DNA of 33,666 bases from Coprobacillus sp. CAG:698 (GTDB taxonomy: Bacteria; Bacillota_I; Bacilli_A; ML615J-28; CAG-698). This document shows positions 14,698-24,418 of this stretch, in pieces. The stretch spans positions 1 through 33,666 of the forward strand of contig HF988722.1 in the NCBI GenBank assembly GCA_000431235.1, in the 5' to 3' direction. Below the pieces are notes generated by a model. The model was not told the DNA's origin and ran no database searches. It saw nothing but the letters and a program-made list of their open reading frames with translations. The position numbers and the translations under genes were made by a program. The stretch's first letter is position 1; each line of letters starts with the position of its first letter.

Positions 14698-16389
14698 TTA
14701 CATTTCTTCTAAACATTTTATTCCAAGAATATTCATACATGTACTTAATGTTTTTTTTACTGCATCCATTAAAGCAATACGACATTTTTTCTTTTCTTCA
14801 TTTTCTTCATACAAGATACTTGCATCATGATACAATGAAGAAAACTCTTTTGCTAGATTAAAAGCATAATTGGCAATAATATGAGGACTTTTTTCTTTCA
14901 CAGCATGACTTATGATGCTAGGGAAAGTATAAAGTGTACTCACAATTTCCCCTTCAATTGGAAGTTCCATTACGCTATAATCTAAAGTATTATAATCTAC
15001 CTTGTAGTTATCAAGTTTTCTAAATATTGACGAAATACGAGCAAAAGTATATTGAAGATATGGTCCTGAGCAGCCTTCAAATGTTAAAGCAGAATCCCAA
15101 TCAAATATAACATTTTTATCATTTGATGTTTTTTGAATAGAATATTTTACAGCACCATATGCAATATCTTGTGCTAAGGAAATGGATTCACTACGACTAT
15201 TAGCTTTAAAACCATCCATAATTTTTTCTGTAGCAATTTTCATAAAGTCTTCAAGCAAAACTACAGTACCATTACGAGTAGACATGCTTCCTTCTTGTAA
15301 CATAACAAAAGAATAATGGATTACTTCAGGAACTTGATATCCTAATTCCGAAACGACTGTTTTTATTTGTTCGAAATATAATTTTTGGTCTTCACCTAAA
15401 ACTAATATGTTCTTATCAGCTCCTTGACTACCCTTCCAAATTGTGTAGCATATATCACGAAGAGGATATAAACTTGTTTTATCACCTCTTGTAACAACTA
15501 ATGGTGTTAATTTCTTATACTTATCAAACATTATAACCATACGTCCGTCAGTATCTTCTTCAATATGAATTCCTGCTTCTTCTTTTTCATTTAGTGCTTT
15601 AATCTCATTTAAAACTTTATCTACTGTATGATTAAAAATGAATTGTGATTCGTAATCGAAAGAATTATAATAAATTCCTAATTTATTTAAAATATTAACT
15701 TGACCCTTTATACACGTGTCAACAATGTTTCTAAATTCAGATCTAATTTTTTCATCATTATTTTCTAATTTGTATAACAAATCAAATATTTCTTTTTCAA
15801 CTTCTGGTTTTTCTTTAACTAATGCATTAGTTTTCACATATAAATCCAATAAATCTTCAAATTTAACTTCTTGTTTTCCTAAAGCACCATAAACAAGCAT
15901 TGAAATTTGTTTTCCAATATCATTAACAAAATAATGTACATCAACATCATATCCTTCAAAACGCATAAGTTTTGAATAAAAATCGCCAACTATTGCGTTA
16001 CGACTTCTTCCTATGTGTGGAGATGCGTTAGGGTTTATGCTTGTATGCTCAATTAAACATTTTTTGCCATCACCTGAATGTGATGAGCCGTATTTTTCTT
16101 CACTTATAGCTTGTAAGATTATAGATTTATAATATTCATTTTTTTCCAAAAAGAAATTTAAATATCCACCAACCGCTTGAACTTTAGTTACAAAGTTAGG
16201 AAATGAAATTTGTGATAACTCCTTAGCAATTTCCATTGGACTTTTTTTCATCGCTTTTGCAAAAGTAAAACATGGTAGTGCAACATCTCCATATTCACTA
16301 TTTTTTGGAAGTTCAAATAATGAACTTAAATCATCACAGATATGTAAATATTCTGTAATAGTATTTGAAATTAATTTTTTTATATCCAT
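14698..16389 (-). CDS. argS: Arginine--tRNA ligase
   Basis: ArgRS is a class I aminoacyl-tRNA synthetase. From the ATG at 16389 the protein has 563 residues, a normal length. The N-terminal tRNA-recognition domain includes YGDVALPCFTFAK. The catalytic signature is SINPNASPHIGRSRNA, with HIGR in place of HIGH, a variant known in some ArgRS subgroups. The KMSKS equivalent is MSTRNG. The C-terminal anticodon-binding domain ends the protein. The longest ORF uses a GTG at 16398, but that GTG is part of the AGGTGA ribosome site, so the ATG is preferred. It is the last gene of the aroB-argS block. Only a weak hairpin follows, so termination before the pckA promoter is unclear. Confidence 0.97.
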   Translation of the reverse strand: MDIKKLISNTITEYLHICDDLSSLFELPKNSEYGDVALPCFTFAKAMKKSPMEIAKELSQISFPNFVTKVQAVGGYLNFFLEKNEYYKSIILQAISEEKYGSSHSGDGKKCLIEHTSINPNASPHIGRSRNAIVGDFYSKLMRFEGYDVDVHYFVNDIGKQISMLVYGALGKQEVKFEDLLDLYVKTNALVKEKPEVEKEIFDLLYKLENNDEKIRSEFRNIVDTCIKGQVNILNKLGIYYNSFDYESQFIFNHTVDKVLNEIKALNEKEEAGIHIEEDTDGRMVIMFDKYKKLTPLVVTRGDKTSLYPLRDICYTIWKGSQGADKNILVLGEDQKLYFEQIKTVVSELGYQVPEVIHYSFVMLQEGSMSTRNGTVVLLEDFMKIATEKIMDGFKANSRSESISLAQDIAYGAVKYSIQKTSNDKNVIFDWDSALTFEGCSGPYLQYTFARISSIFRKLDNYKVDYNTLDYSVMELPIEGEIVSTLYTFPSIISHAVKEKSPHIIANYAFNLAKEFSSLYHDASILYEENEEKKKCRIALMDAVKKTLSTCMNILGIKCLEEM

Positions 16390-16400
16390 ATTTTTCACCT

Positions 16401-16721
16401 TTATTTATTTAAATTTCCTAGTATATTATCGAAACCAGTTATACCTATTTTCTTTATTATTAAAATTGCTAAGGCAATGTGAATAGCCAATGAAATAATA
16501 TTTATAAAGGCAAAGTACCAATGCTCACCTTTTGTTTTATGCCTTAATGTGTACATAGCAATAATTCCACCAAAAGCACCAAAGAAAAACGAATGTAGAA
16601 GTAATCTCTTTTCGCTTATTCTGGGATTAATTCCTAATCGAGCTCTTCTTTTATCTATAGCATATAATGTAAAAGTAATTATGCTCATTACAGCTAAAAC
16701 AATTAAATAAATTACTATCAT
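16401..16721 (-). CDS. DUF1294 membrane protein
   Basis: The 106-residue protein has the DUF1294 signature: YAIDKRRARLG near residue 20, then EKRLLLHSFFFGAFGG and LRHKT. Three or four hydrophobic segments are visible, at about residues 2-19, 45-60 and 70-92. The function of the family is not known. It sits 8 bases after mtnN and 11 bases before argS, so it belongs to the same transcript. Confidence 0.85.
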   Translation of the reverse strand: MIVIYLIVLAVMSIITFTLYAIDKRRARLGINPRISEKRLLLHSFFFGAFGGIIAMYTLRHKTKGEHWYFAFINIISLAIHIALAILIIKKIGITGFDNILGNLNK

Positions 16722-16729
16722 ATTATCAC

Positions 16730-17410
16730 CTAATCATTTAAAATTTTTTCAATAGCTTTGCATACTTTCTCACAAGCAATTCGATTGAAGTTTTCATAAG
16801 CTTCAATTTGATCATCATCACCAACAACATCACTTATGCACCTTATGCTAACAAAAGGTATGTCTAACAAATATGCCGCTTGAGCAAAAGCAGTTGATTC
16901 CATATCAACACATAAAGGTTTTTCTTCACTAAAATGTTTATTTACTAAATCGTCTATTTTCTTTTTGTCATCAATAAAAACATCACCAGTAAGGACTAAA
17001 CCAACTTTACCCATATTTTTAATTTTATCAATGGTTTTTCTGTCGCCATAATAAAATCTTGGCATATCGGGAATTTGGCCATACTCTTCACCAAATGCTG
17101 TAGTATCAACATCTGAATAAGATAGTTTTTCTGATATAACGATATCTCCTCTATTAACATTATGGAAAATGCCTCCGCTTATTCCAACGTTAATTAATAA
17201 ATCAATATTAGGAAAAACTTCATCCATTATTGTTGTTATTATTCCAGAATTAACCTTACCAATACCACCACTTGTAACACATACTTCATTATTATTTATA
17301 AATCCTTTTTGAAAGACAAAGTTTTTATACTTTATATTATCTGTAAATGTTATTTTATTTAGTATTGGTTCTATTTCTTTGTACATGGCACTTATTATTG
17401 CTATTCTCAT
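16730..17410 (-). CDS. mtnN: 5'-methylthioadenosine/S-adenosylhomocysteine nucleosidase
   Basis: MtnN cleaves adenine from methylthioadenosine and S-adenosylhomocysteine, by-products of SAM use. The 226 residues show AMYKEIEPIL near the N-terminus, GIGKVNSGI, NVGISGGI, the substrate-binding VDMESTAFAQAA with its catalytic-region Glu, and SDVVGDDD with the catalytic Asp. One base separates it from the ribF stop, implying translational coupling. Confidence 0.95.
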   Translation of the reverse strand: MRIAIISAMYKEIEPILNKITFTDNIKYKNFVFQKGFINNNEVCVTSGGIGKVNSGIITTIMDEVFPNIDLLINVGISGGIFHNVNRGDIVISEKLSYSDVDTTAFGEEYGQIPDMPRFYYGDRKTIDKIKNMGKVGLVLTGDVFIDDKKKIDDLVNKHFSEEKPLCVDMESTAFAQAAYLLDIPFVSIRCISDVVGDDDQIEAYENFNRIACEKVCKAIEKILND

Positions 17411-17411
17411 T

Positions 17412-18290
17412 TTAACCTTCCTGTTTGACTTTTTTTATATCATTATTAACTGTTTCTTTTAATTCATCAATATTTTTAAATTTCATTTCTGGACGAATAA
17501 ATCTTAAAAAAGTTACCTTTATATTTTTTCCATATAAGTCATCATCATAATCTAATATATTTACTTCTAAACGAGGCTTTTCAAGATTATCAATAGATGG
17601 ATTAACACCTATATTACAAACACCAATATATGTTTTACCATCAATTTCAACGTTTACTTTATAGACGCCTTTCAAAAGACCAGTAAATTTCTCATTAAAT
17701 GATATATTAGCTGTTGGAAAACCTAGCCTCGAACCCATTTTTTTTCCGTGATTAACAACACCCGATACACTAAATGGTTCATATCCACGTTTGATAAGTT
17801 CATCAACTTTCCCTTGAGATAATAATTTCCTCATAATTTGTGAAGACATTTTTGAGTTTCCATCAATCACTAAATCGATAGCATCAACAATAAAATCAGT
17901 TTCTAACGTTTGAATGTTACCGCAGCCACCTTTTCCATATCTAAATTCTTTGCCGACAACAACACGTTTAACTCCAATACTTCTTAAAAGAGCATTGAAT
18001 TCATTATACGTCTTGCTAAGAATATCTTTATCGAGTAATACCACATAATCTATCTTAAAACTTGCAAATATTTTAAGTTTCTCGTCAAAAGAATCAAGAT
18101 AGCCTTCGTCTTCTCTCTTACCTAATAAATAATCAGGGTGAGTAGAAAAAGTTATTACAGCCGTTTTTAAGCCTTCAAAATAAAGATTTCGAAATAGTTT
18201 TTTATGTCCTTCATGAATGCCATCAAATGCACCTATTGTTACTGATAAAGGTTCTAATTGTATAGAGGGATTATATTTAATTACTTCCAT
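17412..18290 (-). CDS. ribF: Bifunctional riboflavin kinase/FAD synthetase
   Basis: RibF converts riboflavin to FMN and then FAD. The N-terminal nucleotidyltransferase domain has GAFDGIHEGHKKLF (GxFDGxHxGH) and GKEFRYGKGGCG. The C-terminal flavokinase domain has GVVNHGKKMGSRLGFPTAN and the typical GVCNIGVNPS. The length (292) is slightly short but complete. It overlaps the end of the TruB fusion by 10 bases, keeping the truB-ribF order common in Firmicutes. Confidence 0.96.
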   Translation of the reverse strand: MEVIKYNPSIQLEPLSVTIGAFDGIHEGHKKLFRNLYFEGLKTAVITFSTHPDYLLGKREDEGYLDSFDEKLKIFASFKIDYVVLLDKDILSKTYNEFNALLRSIGVKRVVVGKEFRYGKGGCGNIQTLETDFIVDAIDLVIDGNSKMSSQIMRKLLSQGKVDELIKRGYEPFSVSGVVNHGKKMGSRLGFPTANISFNEKFTGLLKGVYKVNVEIDGKTYIGVCNIGVNPSIDNLEKPRLEVNILDYDDDLYGKNIKVTFLRFIRPEMKFKNIDELKETVNNDIKKVKQEG

Positions 18291-19834
18291 ATTCTACGTG
18301 CCTTATAGTCATTTTCTTTAACTTTTTCATAGATAGCTATTAAGTTTTTTTCATTCTTTTCATTTTTATGGACAATAAAAATATTTTCATCATCGCAGTC
18401 ATATATTCTAATAGGCATACCATTAATTACTCTATTATACAAATAATCATTCACTTCAATAACTTTTTGATTTTTAATAGCTTCTATAACACTTATTATT
18501 TTATAATTTCCTTTTTGAATATCATCAATTGTTCGCGCCTGATTAATATTTAAACTTCCAGAACCAGTTCTTCTTAAATCAGTCATATAAGCAGGATAAT
18601 TTAAATGTTTTCCGATCATTTCACATAATTTTCTAATATATGTGCCCTTGCTGACATGACAAGAAAAGGTAAATCTGATTGTGTCATTTTCATATATTAA
18701 ATCACTTATTCTTTGTAAATCATAAATATAATTATCCTTAATAGGAACTTCAATTTCTTTGTTATCTCTTGCTAGTTCATAAAGTTTTTTACCATTAACC
18801 TTTATAGCACTATGCATGGGAACTTCCATTTTTATAGGTCCTATTAATGATTTTAACACTTCATCAACTTGCGCTAAAGTTATATCGTCTCTCTTGCAAG
18901 GTTTAGTTTCTGTAACTACACCTTCTAAGTCTAAAGTATTTGTAGTTTTACCTATGGTAACTTCACCTATATACTTTTTATTATCTTCAAGCAAATAATT
19001 TGAAAGTTTAGTGGCATCACCTAAAAGCACAACAAGTAAACCTGTAGCTAAAGGATCTAATGTTCCTGCGTGACCAATTTTATTTGAACCTATTATTTTT
19101 TTAATTTTTGTAATGCATTCTTGGCTAGAAATCCCTTTAGCTTTATCAACAAGCAAGATGCCATTAGGTTCTATCGTAAATAATTTCAACAGATCATAAA
19201 ACGAATTAATAGTGCAATCAGCCCCACAAAGCGTCAGTTCTCTTTTGTTACGAAATCCATAGCAAGCCCCTACAGTAAATAAAGAAGCATTTTTTCCTGT
19301 AATTATATCTACATCAGAATCACCTACGTAAGCCACTTCATTATTATTTAAATTAAGTTCTGCTATAATTCTATTAACCGCACTAGGATTAGGTTTTAAT
19401 GGAACACCTTCAACGCTCCCACAAACTATATCAAATTCAGAAGGAAAGAATTTATTTACTAGTTCTTTTGTATCTCTATCAGGTTTATTCGATAGAACAC
19501 AAAGTTTTAAACCTTTTCTTCTCAAAATATGAATAGTCTTAACAACGCTTTGATAAGGCACAGTTGTGTTGTACTTCCATAAATTATAACTATACATATA
19601 ATCGTTATAAACACTATCAAAATCTTTTAGTTTGTCTTCATCGTGGCACATTTTTTTTAATGCTCTTTCGATAAGCATTTTGGCGCCATTACCAACTAAA
19701 TATTTAGCTTCATCAACAGTTACAACATCATAACCATTTTTTGATAAAGCATAATTTAAAGCTTTTGTTATATCATTGATTGTATTAAGTAATGTGCCAT
19801 CTAAATCAAATATTATTGCTTTTATATTTTTCAT
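18281..19834 (-). CDS. truB: Fusion of HAD phosphatase (Gph-like) and tRNA pseudouridine-55 synthase TruB
   Basis: One frame of 517 residues encodes two complete enzymes. Residues 1 to about 222 form a HAD phosphatase of the phosphoglycolate phosphatase type: FDLDGT with D10/D12, VLSNKPD, the PLKPNP lysine, and YVGDSDVD. Residues about 224-517 form TruB: NGILLVDKAKGISS, GHAGTLDPLATG with the catalytic D260, VTIGKTTNTLDLEG, VPMHSAIKVNGKKLYE, KGTYIRKL, and a short PUA-like C-terminus. No linker lies between them, and no ATG with a ribosome site lies in frame at the junction. The start is the ATG at 19834; a GTG at 19846 is less likely. The gene lies between aroA and ribF. The HAD substrate is unknown. 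Confidence 0.93.
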   Translation of the reverse strand: MKNIKAIIFDLDGTLLNTINDITKALNYALSKNGYDVVTVDEAKYLVGNGAKMLIERALKKMCHDEDKLKDFDSVYNDYMYSYNLWKYNTTVPYQSVVKTIHILRRKGLKLCVLSNKPDRDTKELVNKFFPSEFDIVCGSVEGVPLKPNPSAVNRIIAELNLNNNEVAYVGDSDVDIITGKNASLFTVGACYGFRNKRELTLCGADCTINSFYDLLKLFTIEPNGILLVDKAKGISSQECITKIKKIIGSNKIGHAGTLDPLATGLLVVLLGDATKLSNYLLEDNKKYIGEVTIGKTTNTLDLEGVVTETKPCKRDDITLAQVDEVLKSLIGPIKMEVPMHSAIKVNGKKLYELARDNKEIEVPIKDNYIYDLQRISDLIYENDTIRFTFSCHVSKGTYIRKLCEMIGKHLNYPAYMTDLRRTGSGSLNINQARTIDDIQKGNYKIISVIEAIKNQKVIEVNDYLYNRVINGMPIRIYDCDDENIFIVHKNEKNEKNLIAIYEKVKENDYKARRIWK

Positions 19835-19847
19835 ACATTTATCCACT

Positions 19848-21083
19848 TTATTTTATATCAATATTAACTCCAAGTTTTCGCAAATCATCAAAAAACGTTG
19901 GATAAGATTTATTTATACATTCGACTCCTTTAATAACTGCTCCGTCAAGTTTAGTACCTAAAACAGTAAGAGCCATACATACACGATGATCATTAAAGCA
20001 CTCAAAAGTAACATTTGTAGGAGCTTTATCAAAATCATATTTATCTATTATTATTTCATTATTTTCATATTTACATAAAGCCTTAATTCTAGCAAGAGAA
20101 TTCATCATAGACGTTATTCTATTAGATTCTTTGTATTGCAATCTATTAACATTTATTATCTTCCCGCCACAGAACAAAAGTAAAATCATCAAAATACATC
20201 CTAAGTCAGGGGAATTTTTGATATCAAAAGAAAGTTTTTGAGAAAAAGAAAATTGTTCTTCAATTTGGTTAAATATTCTTTTGTCACCTTGCTTAGATGT
20301 TTCTTTTAAATTTGTAAACTTTAGTTCCTTTAAATTAATTAAGCTAAGAACTAAAATATTTACACTTTGAGAGTAATCCCCTTCAATTGAAACCATGTCA
20401 CAAATATAATTATTTTTTTCTTCGAATTTATAGATATAATCATCACCTTTTTTTTCAAAGGAGATAAATACATTGAAGTTATCCATCATCTCAAGTGTCA
20501 TATTTACATAATCAACAGATTCAAGTTTTCTAACAACTAATAAGCTATTTCCAACAAGAGCAAGAGCTAAAACCATACCACTTGCAAATTGACTAGATTT
20601 ACTTCCATCAATTTCAAAATGGCCACTTTTAAGTTTTCCTTTTCCTTCGCAATAGTTTTTACATACAAAAAAGGAATTACCATCACCATTAAATATGTTT
20701 TCATATACATCTAAAGGACGAGTAAGCAAATTTGGCGAAGCATATATTTTAAACTCTATCCCTAATGCAAATAATATAGGAATTATAAGTCTTAAGGTTG
20801 TTGCGCTTTCTTGAATAGTGAAACAAATACTTTTTATTGTTTCAAGTTTAGTAATTCTTCTAACAATAATTGTATCAGAAGATACTTCAGTTTCACATCC
20901 TAAAGCTTTCCCAAATAAGATTGTATCATTTATATCAGATGAAAGCGTACCAAAAACATTATTAATTATTGTTTTTTTGCTTGTATTTAAAAATGAACAA
21001 ATAAGAGCTCTATGCAAATAGCTTTTAGATGGACACGCCTTATAAACACCCGTTATATTACTTTTATGTATGTATGCATCCAT
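19848..21083 (-). CDS. aroA: 3-phosphoshikimate 1-carboxyvinyltransferase (EPSP synthase)
   Basis: AroA joins shikimate 3-phosphate and PEP to make EPSP. Motifs over 411 residues: PSKSYLHRALI (phosphate-binding Lys, Ser, Arg), SATTLRLIIPI, GSKSSQFASGMVLAL, DLGCILMILLLF, ESNRITSMMNSLARI and FNDHRVCMALTVLG. The length is somewhat below the usual 427. Some positions are divergent for the family, for example SSDINDTILFGKALG, which replaces the usual DTxAM region. The start codon shares its A with the DAHP synthase stop (TAATG), so the two are translationally coupled. Confidence 0.95.
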   Translation of the reverse strand: MDAYIHKSNITGVYKACPSKSYLHRALICSFLNTSKKTIINNVFGTLSSDINDTILFGKALGCETEVSSDTIIVRRITKLETIKSICFTIQESATTLRLIIPILFALGIEFKIYASPNLLTRPLDVYENIFNGDGNSFFVCKNYCEGKGKLKSGHFEIDGSKSSQFASGMVLALALVGNSLLVVRKLESVDYVNMTLEMMDNFNVFISFEKKGDDYIYKFEEKNNYICDMVSIEGDYSQSVNILVLSLINLKELKFTNLKETSKQGDKRIFNQIEEQFSFSQKLSFDIKNSPDLGCILMILLLFCGGKIINVNRLQYKESNRITSMMNSLARIKALCKYENNEIIIDKYDFDKAPTNVTFECFNDHRVCMALTVLGTKLDGAVIKGVECINKSYPTFFDDLRKLGVNIDIK

Positions 21084-22099
21084 TAAATATCTCGACCTAT
21101 TACCTTAGCAATTTTTACAGATTTTTTTATAATATCTTTTACTTTATCGACTTTTAATGATTGTTTTCCATCACTTAAAGCTTTAGATGGATCGTTATGA
21201 ACTTCAATCATAACTCCATCGCATCCTGAAGCAATACTTGCATAAATCATTGGTTCAATCAAACTATAATCTCCAAGAGCATGAGATGGATCAACGACTA
21301 CTGGTAAATGTGTCAATTTCTTAAGTAAAGGAACACTAGATAAATCTAAAACTCCACGTGTATTTTTATCAAATGAGCGTATACCACGTTCACATAAAAT
21401 GACATTAGGATTTCCTTCTTTTAGAATATATTCGCTAGCAAGTAATAATTCATCAATTGTAGCATCAGGACTTCTTTTTATCATAACTGGTTTATTTTGT
21501 CTACCTAAAGCTTTCAATAACTCATAATTTTTCATATTGCGAGCCCCAACCTGAATTATATCAACATTATCATACTCATCTATATTACAAATATCAGTTA
21601 TTTCGGAAATCACAGGCATATTAAGTTTTTCTTTGACATCAGATAAAATTTTCAAACCTTCTTCTTTTAGACCTTGGAAAAAGTATGGTGAAGTACGAGG
21701 CTTATATGCTCCTCCTCGTAAAATGCTAACTCCAACACCTTTTAACACTTTTCCTATATTTAAAACAGTTTCAAAATTTTCAACGCTACATGGACCCGCA
21801 ATAAATACTATTTTTTTACCGCCAATCTTAATACCATTTACATTAATGATTGTATCGTTTTCCTTGTAATCTCTACTTGCAAGTTTATACAACTTACTAA
21901 TTCGATGGCAAGATAAAACATCATTTAGCGATAAAACTGATTGTTCATCAAGCGTATATGTTGGGCCTACTAAAAGATACATTTTTTGCTTATCATTTTC
22001 AGAATCAATTTCTTTCATTTTGATATTTTTACTTTCAAAATATACTTTTAGATTATGTAATTCATTATTATTAATATCTGATTTTAGTGTTATAATCAT
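21083..22099 (-). CDS. aroF: 3-deoxy-7-phosphoheptulonate synthase, type I-beta with N-terminal regulatory domain
   Basis: DAHP synthase makes the first shikimate-pathway intermediate from PEP and erythrose 4-phosphate. Residues 1-75 look like the ferredoxin-like regulatory domain of Thermotoga-type enzymes, which confers inhibition by tyrosine and phenylalanine. The catalytic barrel has FIAGPCSVE (metal Cys), LRGGAYKPRTSPYFFQG, IQVGARNMKNYELLK, KRSPDATIDE, ICERGIRSF and VVDPSHALG (metal His). The length is 338. It lies 16 bases after aroE::aroK. The symbol follows common Firmicutes use; others call it aroG. Confidence 0.95.
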   Translation of the reverse strand: MIITLKSDINNNELHNLKVYFESKNIKMKEIDSENDKQKMYLLVGPTYTLDEQSVLSLNDVLSCHRISKLYKLASRDYKENDTIINVNGIKIGGKKIVFIAGPCSVENFETVLNIGKVLKGVGVSILRGGAYKPRTSPYFFQGLKEEGLKILSDVKEKLNMPVISEITDICNIDEYDNVDIIQVGARNMKNYELLKALGRQNKPVMIKRSPDATIDELLLASEYILKEGNPNVILCERGIRSFDKNTRGVLDLSSVPLLKKLTHLPVVVDPSHALGDYSLIEPMIYASIASGCDGVMIEVHNDPSKALSDGKQSLKVDKVKDIIKKSVKIAKVIGRDI

Positions 22100-22115
22100 A
22101 TTAACTTCTCACATT

Positions 22116-23354
22116 TCATTTAATATTTGTAATTATTTTTACGCATTCTTGATAACATTTATCTAAGTTATTTTCTTTTATTATTAAATCACAAGTTTTT
22201 AAATATTTATCATATCTTTTTTGGTAAAGACTTTCTAAATCACTTTTACTTCTTGCAAGAGGTCTGCCATCGCTCACACATAGAGAATCTACGTCACGAT
22301 CTAAGAAGATTAGTACTCCTAAGTGTTTCAACCTTCTAACATTTTTTTCCGAAAGAATTGTTCCACCACCAGTTGCAATTATCGCATTTTGTTTTGTTGA
22401 GAGTTCTAAAGTGACCTCTTCTTCAAGTTTTCGGAATTCTTCTTCACCTTTATCGGAAAATATCTTTGCTATCGATCCGTATTTTTCTTCAATTATCACA
22501 TCAACATCATAAAATTCTTTGCTTGTGAAATAATTCTTAAGCCATTTACCAATTGTTGTTTTTCCAGAAAAAGGCATTCCAATTAAAACAATATTGTTCT
22601 TTTTAAGAATTTCCTTTTTTATTTTTGAAAACAAAGTTTCAAAATCTATTTTTTCAGAACTTGCGATATCAAATGCAAACAAAGCTTGATAAATTAAAAT
22701 ATCGAGTCCATTAAGACAATTTATATTTAATCTTTGAGCATCAATTAGTAAATTCGTTCGTAAAGGATTATATATAAAATCAATAACCCAATTTACCTTC
22801 TTGAATTTCTTTAAATCTATTAATTCATCATCCATATTAGGAAACATACCTACAGGAGTTGTATTAACAATTATATCTACATCAAGATTGTATATATCAC
22901 TATAAGAAACATATTCACTGTTTTCTTTACGTGAAGCAACATATATTTTATTAACCATTTTTTCTTCAAAAACATTTCTAACTGTTTTCGATGTTCCCCC
23001 TGTACCAAGTACAAGAACATTTTTCCCTTTACAAGAAATATTATAATCTTCTAATATTTTTTTAAAAGCCAAATAATCCGTATTATATCCATATAAAACA
23101 TTATTTCTATTAACAATAAGATTTAAAGCTTTTATTTTTTTAACTTCATCCGATAAAACATCAGCATATTCCAAGGCTTTTTCCTTATATGGAATAGTAA
23201 CATTAACATAGTCAAAATCTTTCTTTTCAAGAAATGATTTTAATTCACTTTCAGATAAACTATATAAATCATAATTTGATTTTGAGGAAATTAGTTCGTG
23301 AATTTCTTTAGAAAATGAATGAACTAAAGTTTTACCTATTAATCCTCTTTTCAT
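22116..23354 (-). CDS. aroE: Fusion of shikimate dehydrogenase and shikimate kinase
   Basis: Residues 1-250 (from the ATG at 23354) are shikimate dehydrogenase: HSFSKEIH, NVTIPYKE with the catalytic K57, GYNTD with N91 and D93, and the dinucleotide loop LGTGGTSKT. Residues about 255-412 are shikimate kinase: the P-loop GMPFSGKTTIG with K265, DVDVIIEEKYG, GEEEFRKLE, IATGGGTIL and the lid-adjacent GRPLAR. The protein would carry out two consecutive steps, from 3-dehydroshikimate to shikimate 3-phosphate. The start overlaps the aroC stop in an ATGA; a GTG at 23366 is less likely. AroE-AroK fusions occur in several lineages. The kinase half corresponds to aroK. Confidence 0.94.
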   Translation of the reverse strand: MKRGLIGKTLVHSFSKEIHELISSKSNYDLYSLSESELKSFLEKKDFDYVNVTIPYKEKALEYADVLSDEVKKIKALNLIVNRNNVLYGYNTDYLAFKKILEDYNISCKGKNVLVLGTGGTSKTVRNVFEEKMVNKIYVASRKENSEYVSYSDIYNLDVDIIVNTTPVGMFPNMDDELIDLKKFKKVNWVIDFIYNPLRTNLLIDAQRLNINCLNGLDILIYQALFAFDIASSEKIDFETLFSKIKKEILKKNNIVLIGMPFSGKTTIGKWLKNYFTSKEFYDVDVIIEEKYGSIAKIFSDKGEEEFRKLEEEVTLELSTKQNAIIATGGGTILSEKNVRRLKHLGVLIFLDRDVDSLCVSDGRPLARSKSDLESLYQKRYDKYLKTCDLIIKENNLDKCYQECVKIITNIK

Positions 23355-24418
23355 AACTTGTTCCACACATTCATAGATAAATATAAATCTAAGATGCCCA
23401 TGGCGAGAACTGATTCTAAGATTACATCACATCTTAAGGCATAACAAGTATCATGTCGACCAGCAAACTCATAAGTGATATTTTCTTTAGTATTAATATT
23501 TATTGTTTTCAAAGGAAGTCCAATTGTTGGAGTTGGTTTAAAATAAGCACAGCAAGTGAGTAAATTGCCATTACTTAAACCTCCATTTATGCCTCCATTA
23601 TGGTTAGACCTAAAAATGATTTTATCATTTTCATATTTCAATTCATCACTGAAGTTACTACCATAACCTTTAGCCATCTCTAAAGCTGAACCAAAAGTTA
23701 CACCTTTCACACCAGGAATTGAAAAAATATAATGGCTTAAAACTGATTCTAAAGAATCAAAAAATGGTTCACCAACACCTACTGGAAGACCGCTAACAAA
23801 AGCCTCGATAACTCCTCCTAGGGAATCCTTTTTCTTCATCGTTTCTTTGACTAATTCTTTAACCTTCTCAAAAGATTCACTTGAAACCATTTTTTGTGAA
23901 GAAAAAACTTTACCAAAATTTTCTTCATTTATTTCATCACATATATTTCCGATAGATTTAATGTGAGAACCGATTTTAATATTTTGTGTTTCTAATAATT
24001 CTTTACAAATTGTTCCGGCAATAACAAGTAAAACTGTAAGTCGACCAGAATAACTACCTCCACCACGATAATCATTATATCCTCTACTTCTAACATATGC
24101 TGGATAATCTGCATGTGATGGTCTAACCAAACCAAAAGTATAATTTTGACTATTACAATTTTGATTATTAACAATAATTGTTAGAGGAGCGCCGGTTGTG
24201 AAAGAATTAAAAAGACCACTTATTATTTGATATTTATCATCTTCAAAACGAGCATTAGAAAGCTTTCCATCAGGTCTTCTTCTCTGTAATTCTCTAGCAA
24301 TTCTTTCTTCATCTATTTTTAGTCCGCTAGGAAGATTATGGATTGTGATTCCCATTAACTCGCTATGTGATTCTCCAAAAAGCGAGAAAATAATATTATT
24401 TCCAATTACAGATTTCAT
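23351..24418 (-). CDS. aroC: Chorismate synthase
   Basis: AroC converts EPSP to chorismate with reduced FMN. The 355 residues include SLFGESHSELMG, RRRPDGKLSNARFED, the flavin-binding RPSHADYPAY and RGGGSYSGRLT, NGGINGGLSNG and FKPTPTIGLPLKT. I chose the ATG at 24418 over 24439 because GGAGG lies 7 bases before it. This start is inside the end of aroB, so the two genes overlap by 23 bases. RibF in the same block supplies the FMN cofactor, though that may be coincidence. Confidence 0.97.
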   Translation of the reverse strand: MKSVIGNNIIFSLFGESHSELMGITIHNLPSGLKIDEERIARELQRRRPDGKLSNARFEDDKYQIISGLFNSFTTGAPLTIIVNNQNCNSQNYTFGLVRPSHADYPAYVRSRGYNDYRGGGSYSGRLTVLLVIAGTICKELLETQNIKIGSHIKSIGNICDEINEENFGKVFSSQKMVSSESFEKVKELVKETMKKKDSLGGVIEAFVSGLPVGVGEPFFDSLESVLSHYIFSIPGVKGVTFGSALEMAKGYGSNFSDELKYENDKIIFRSNHNGGINGGLSNGNLLTCCAYFKPTPTIGLPLKTININTKENITYEFAGRHDTCYALRCDVILESVLAMGILDLYLSMNVWNKL

